Positions 5,086-5,647 of a DNA stretch of 5,647 bases are shown piece after piece. Position 1 is the first letter of the stretch. Every line of letters starts with the position of its first letter. The stretch comes from an uncultured Selenomonadaceae bacterium (lineage in GTDB: Bacteria > Bacillota > Negativicutes > Selenomonadales > Selenomonadaceae), in the NCBI GenBank assembly GCA_905235425.1, contig CAJOKY010000162.1, positions 1 through 5,647 of the forward strand, in the 5' to 3' direction. The position numbers and the translations under genes are program-made. Below the pieces are notes generated by a model. That model was not told the origin of the DNA and searched no databases. It saw nothing but the letters and a program-made list of their open reading frames with translations.

Positions 5086-5625
5086 ATGGATGTAAAAAGT
5101 TTGAGTAAATTTCTTTCGCTGATACTGCGTCATAAGCCGGAGACGATCGGCATAAAACTTGACGCAGGCGGCTGGGCAAATGTTGAAGACCTTCTGCGCG
5201 GAATTAAACGTAGCGGCAAAAATATTTCCTTCGCCGACATTGAAAAAGTTGTAGCCGAAAACGACAAGCAACGATTTTCTTTCAATGCCGACAAAACTAA
5301 AATTCGCGCCAATCAAGGACACTCAATCAATGTCGACGTGGAGTTACAAGAAAAAGTTCCGCCGACAAAACTTTTTCACGGTACATTGGAAAAAAATTCG
5401 GCGTCGATTGAACGTGAAGGACTTTTGAAAATGTCGCGCCTTTACGTCCACCTTTCAGCAGATATCGAAACCGCCGAAAAAGTTGCACGAAGACGAAAGG
5501 GTACGTCGCTGATTTATGAAGTGGACGCGGCTGAAATGTCTGCAGACGGTTTTACGTTTTATCAATCGGTAAACGGCGTTTGGCTGACCGAACACGTACC
5601 GCCGAAATATCTTGCAAGGATTTAA
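5086..5625 (+). CDS. kptA: RNA 2'-phosphotransferase, Tpt1/KptA family
   Basis: The 179-residue protein matches the Tpt1/KptA family, which transfers an internal RNA 2'-phosphate to NAD+, producing ADP-ribose 1'',2''-cyclic phosphate and nicotinamide. In fungi this completes tRNA splicing; the bacterial role is unsettled, with RNA repair and ADP-ribosylation both proposed. The N-terminal winged-helix part has LSLILRHKPETIGI (10-23), GGWANVEDLL (28-37) and KIRANQGHS (72-80). The C-terminal NAD-binding part has KLFHGT (95-100), YVHLS (120-124), ARRRKG (134-139) and NGVWLT (163-168). The family's R-H-R-R catalytic set can be placed at R15, H16, R74 and one of R135-R137, so the enzyme looks intact. 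Length is normal (E. coli KptA is about 184). ATG at 5086 is preferred because of the ribosome site and promoter. The gene diverges from hisG; what follows it is outside the window. Confidence 0.94.
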   Translation: MDVKSLSKFLSLILRHKPETIGIKLDAGGWANVEDLLRGIKRSGKNISFADIEKVVAENDKQRFSFNADKTKIRANQGHSINVDVELQEKVPPTKLFHGTLEKNSASIEREGLLKMSRLYVHLSADIETAEKVARRRKGTSLIYEVDAAEMSADGFTFYQSVNGVWLTEHVPPKYLARI

Positions 5626-5647
5626 AAATGAAACTTACATGAACATT

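Noticed and set aside
4999..5322. 107-codon minus-strand open frame
   Set aside because: Antisense to kptA and its promoter; no recognisable domain and no ribosome site.
5628..5647. Start of a next gene after kptA (ATG at 5628 or 5639)
   Set aside because: ATG 5628 has an AAGGA at a good distance but hits TGA after four codons; ATG 5639 has too little sequence to judge before the window ends.
1..5647. CRISPR array, tRNA or rRNA gene, insertion sequence
   Set aside because: No regularly spaced repeats, no tRNA cloverleaf signals, no rRNA segments and no transposase fragments were seen; the only mobile element is the intein.

Overview
The window (about 5.6 kb, moderately AT-rich) looks like a chromosomal segment of an anaerobic member of the Bacillota (Firmicutes). 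The evidence is a SigH-type sigma factor very close to the Bacillus/Clostridium sporulation sigma-H family, a class III (anaerobic) ribonucleotide reductase, a short-form HisG, and sigma-A-type promoters with strong Shine-Dalgarno sites. A Negativicutes-like lineage is possible, but that is a weak inference.

Layout. Positions 1-1523 (+) hold the 3' part of an anaerobic ribonucleoside-triphosphate reductase gene (nrdD). It is interrupted by an intein with a LAGLIDADG homing endonuclease. The intein ends at the Asn codon 645-647, and the extein resumes at the Cys of the CRTRV motif, the expected thiyl-radical cysteine. The C-extein stops just after the zinc-binding region, before the glycyl-radical loop; a possible LTGY remnant lies in another frame across the stop codon. 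Positions 1524-1860 carry two intrinsic terminators (1561-1593 and 1735-1765). Between them lie a tiny hydrophobic reading frame (1617-1715) and several complementary segments that could fold as RNA. Three genes follow on the minus strand, read right to left: hisG (4906-4259), sigH (4138-3401) and an AGCS-family sodium:alanine/glycine symporter gene (3243-1861). Each has its own promoter with a 17-bp spacer. kptA (5086-5625, +), an RNA 2'-phosphotransferase, diverges from hisG through a compact back-to-back promoter region.

The genes are a mixed housekeeping set (deoxyribonucleotide synthesis, amino-acid uptake, stationary-phase regulation, histidine synthesis, RNA repair) rather than one pathway. 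No defence island, CRISPR array, transposase or integrase is visible. The points most worth a second look are the intein at the catalytic cysteine of an NrdD whose glycyl-radical tail is missing, the small ORF and structured segment between two terminators, and the apparent ACG start codon of hisG.
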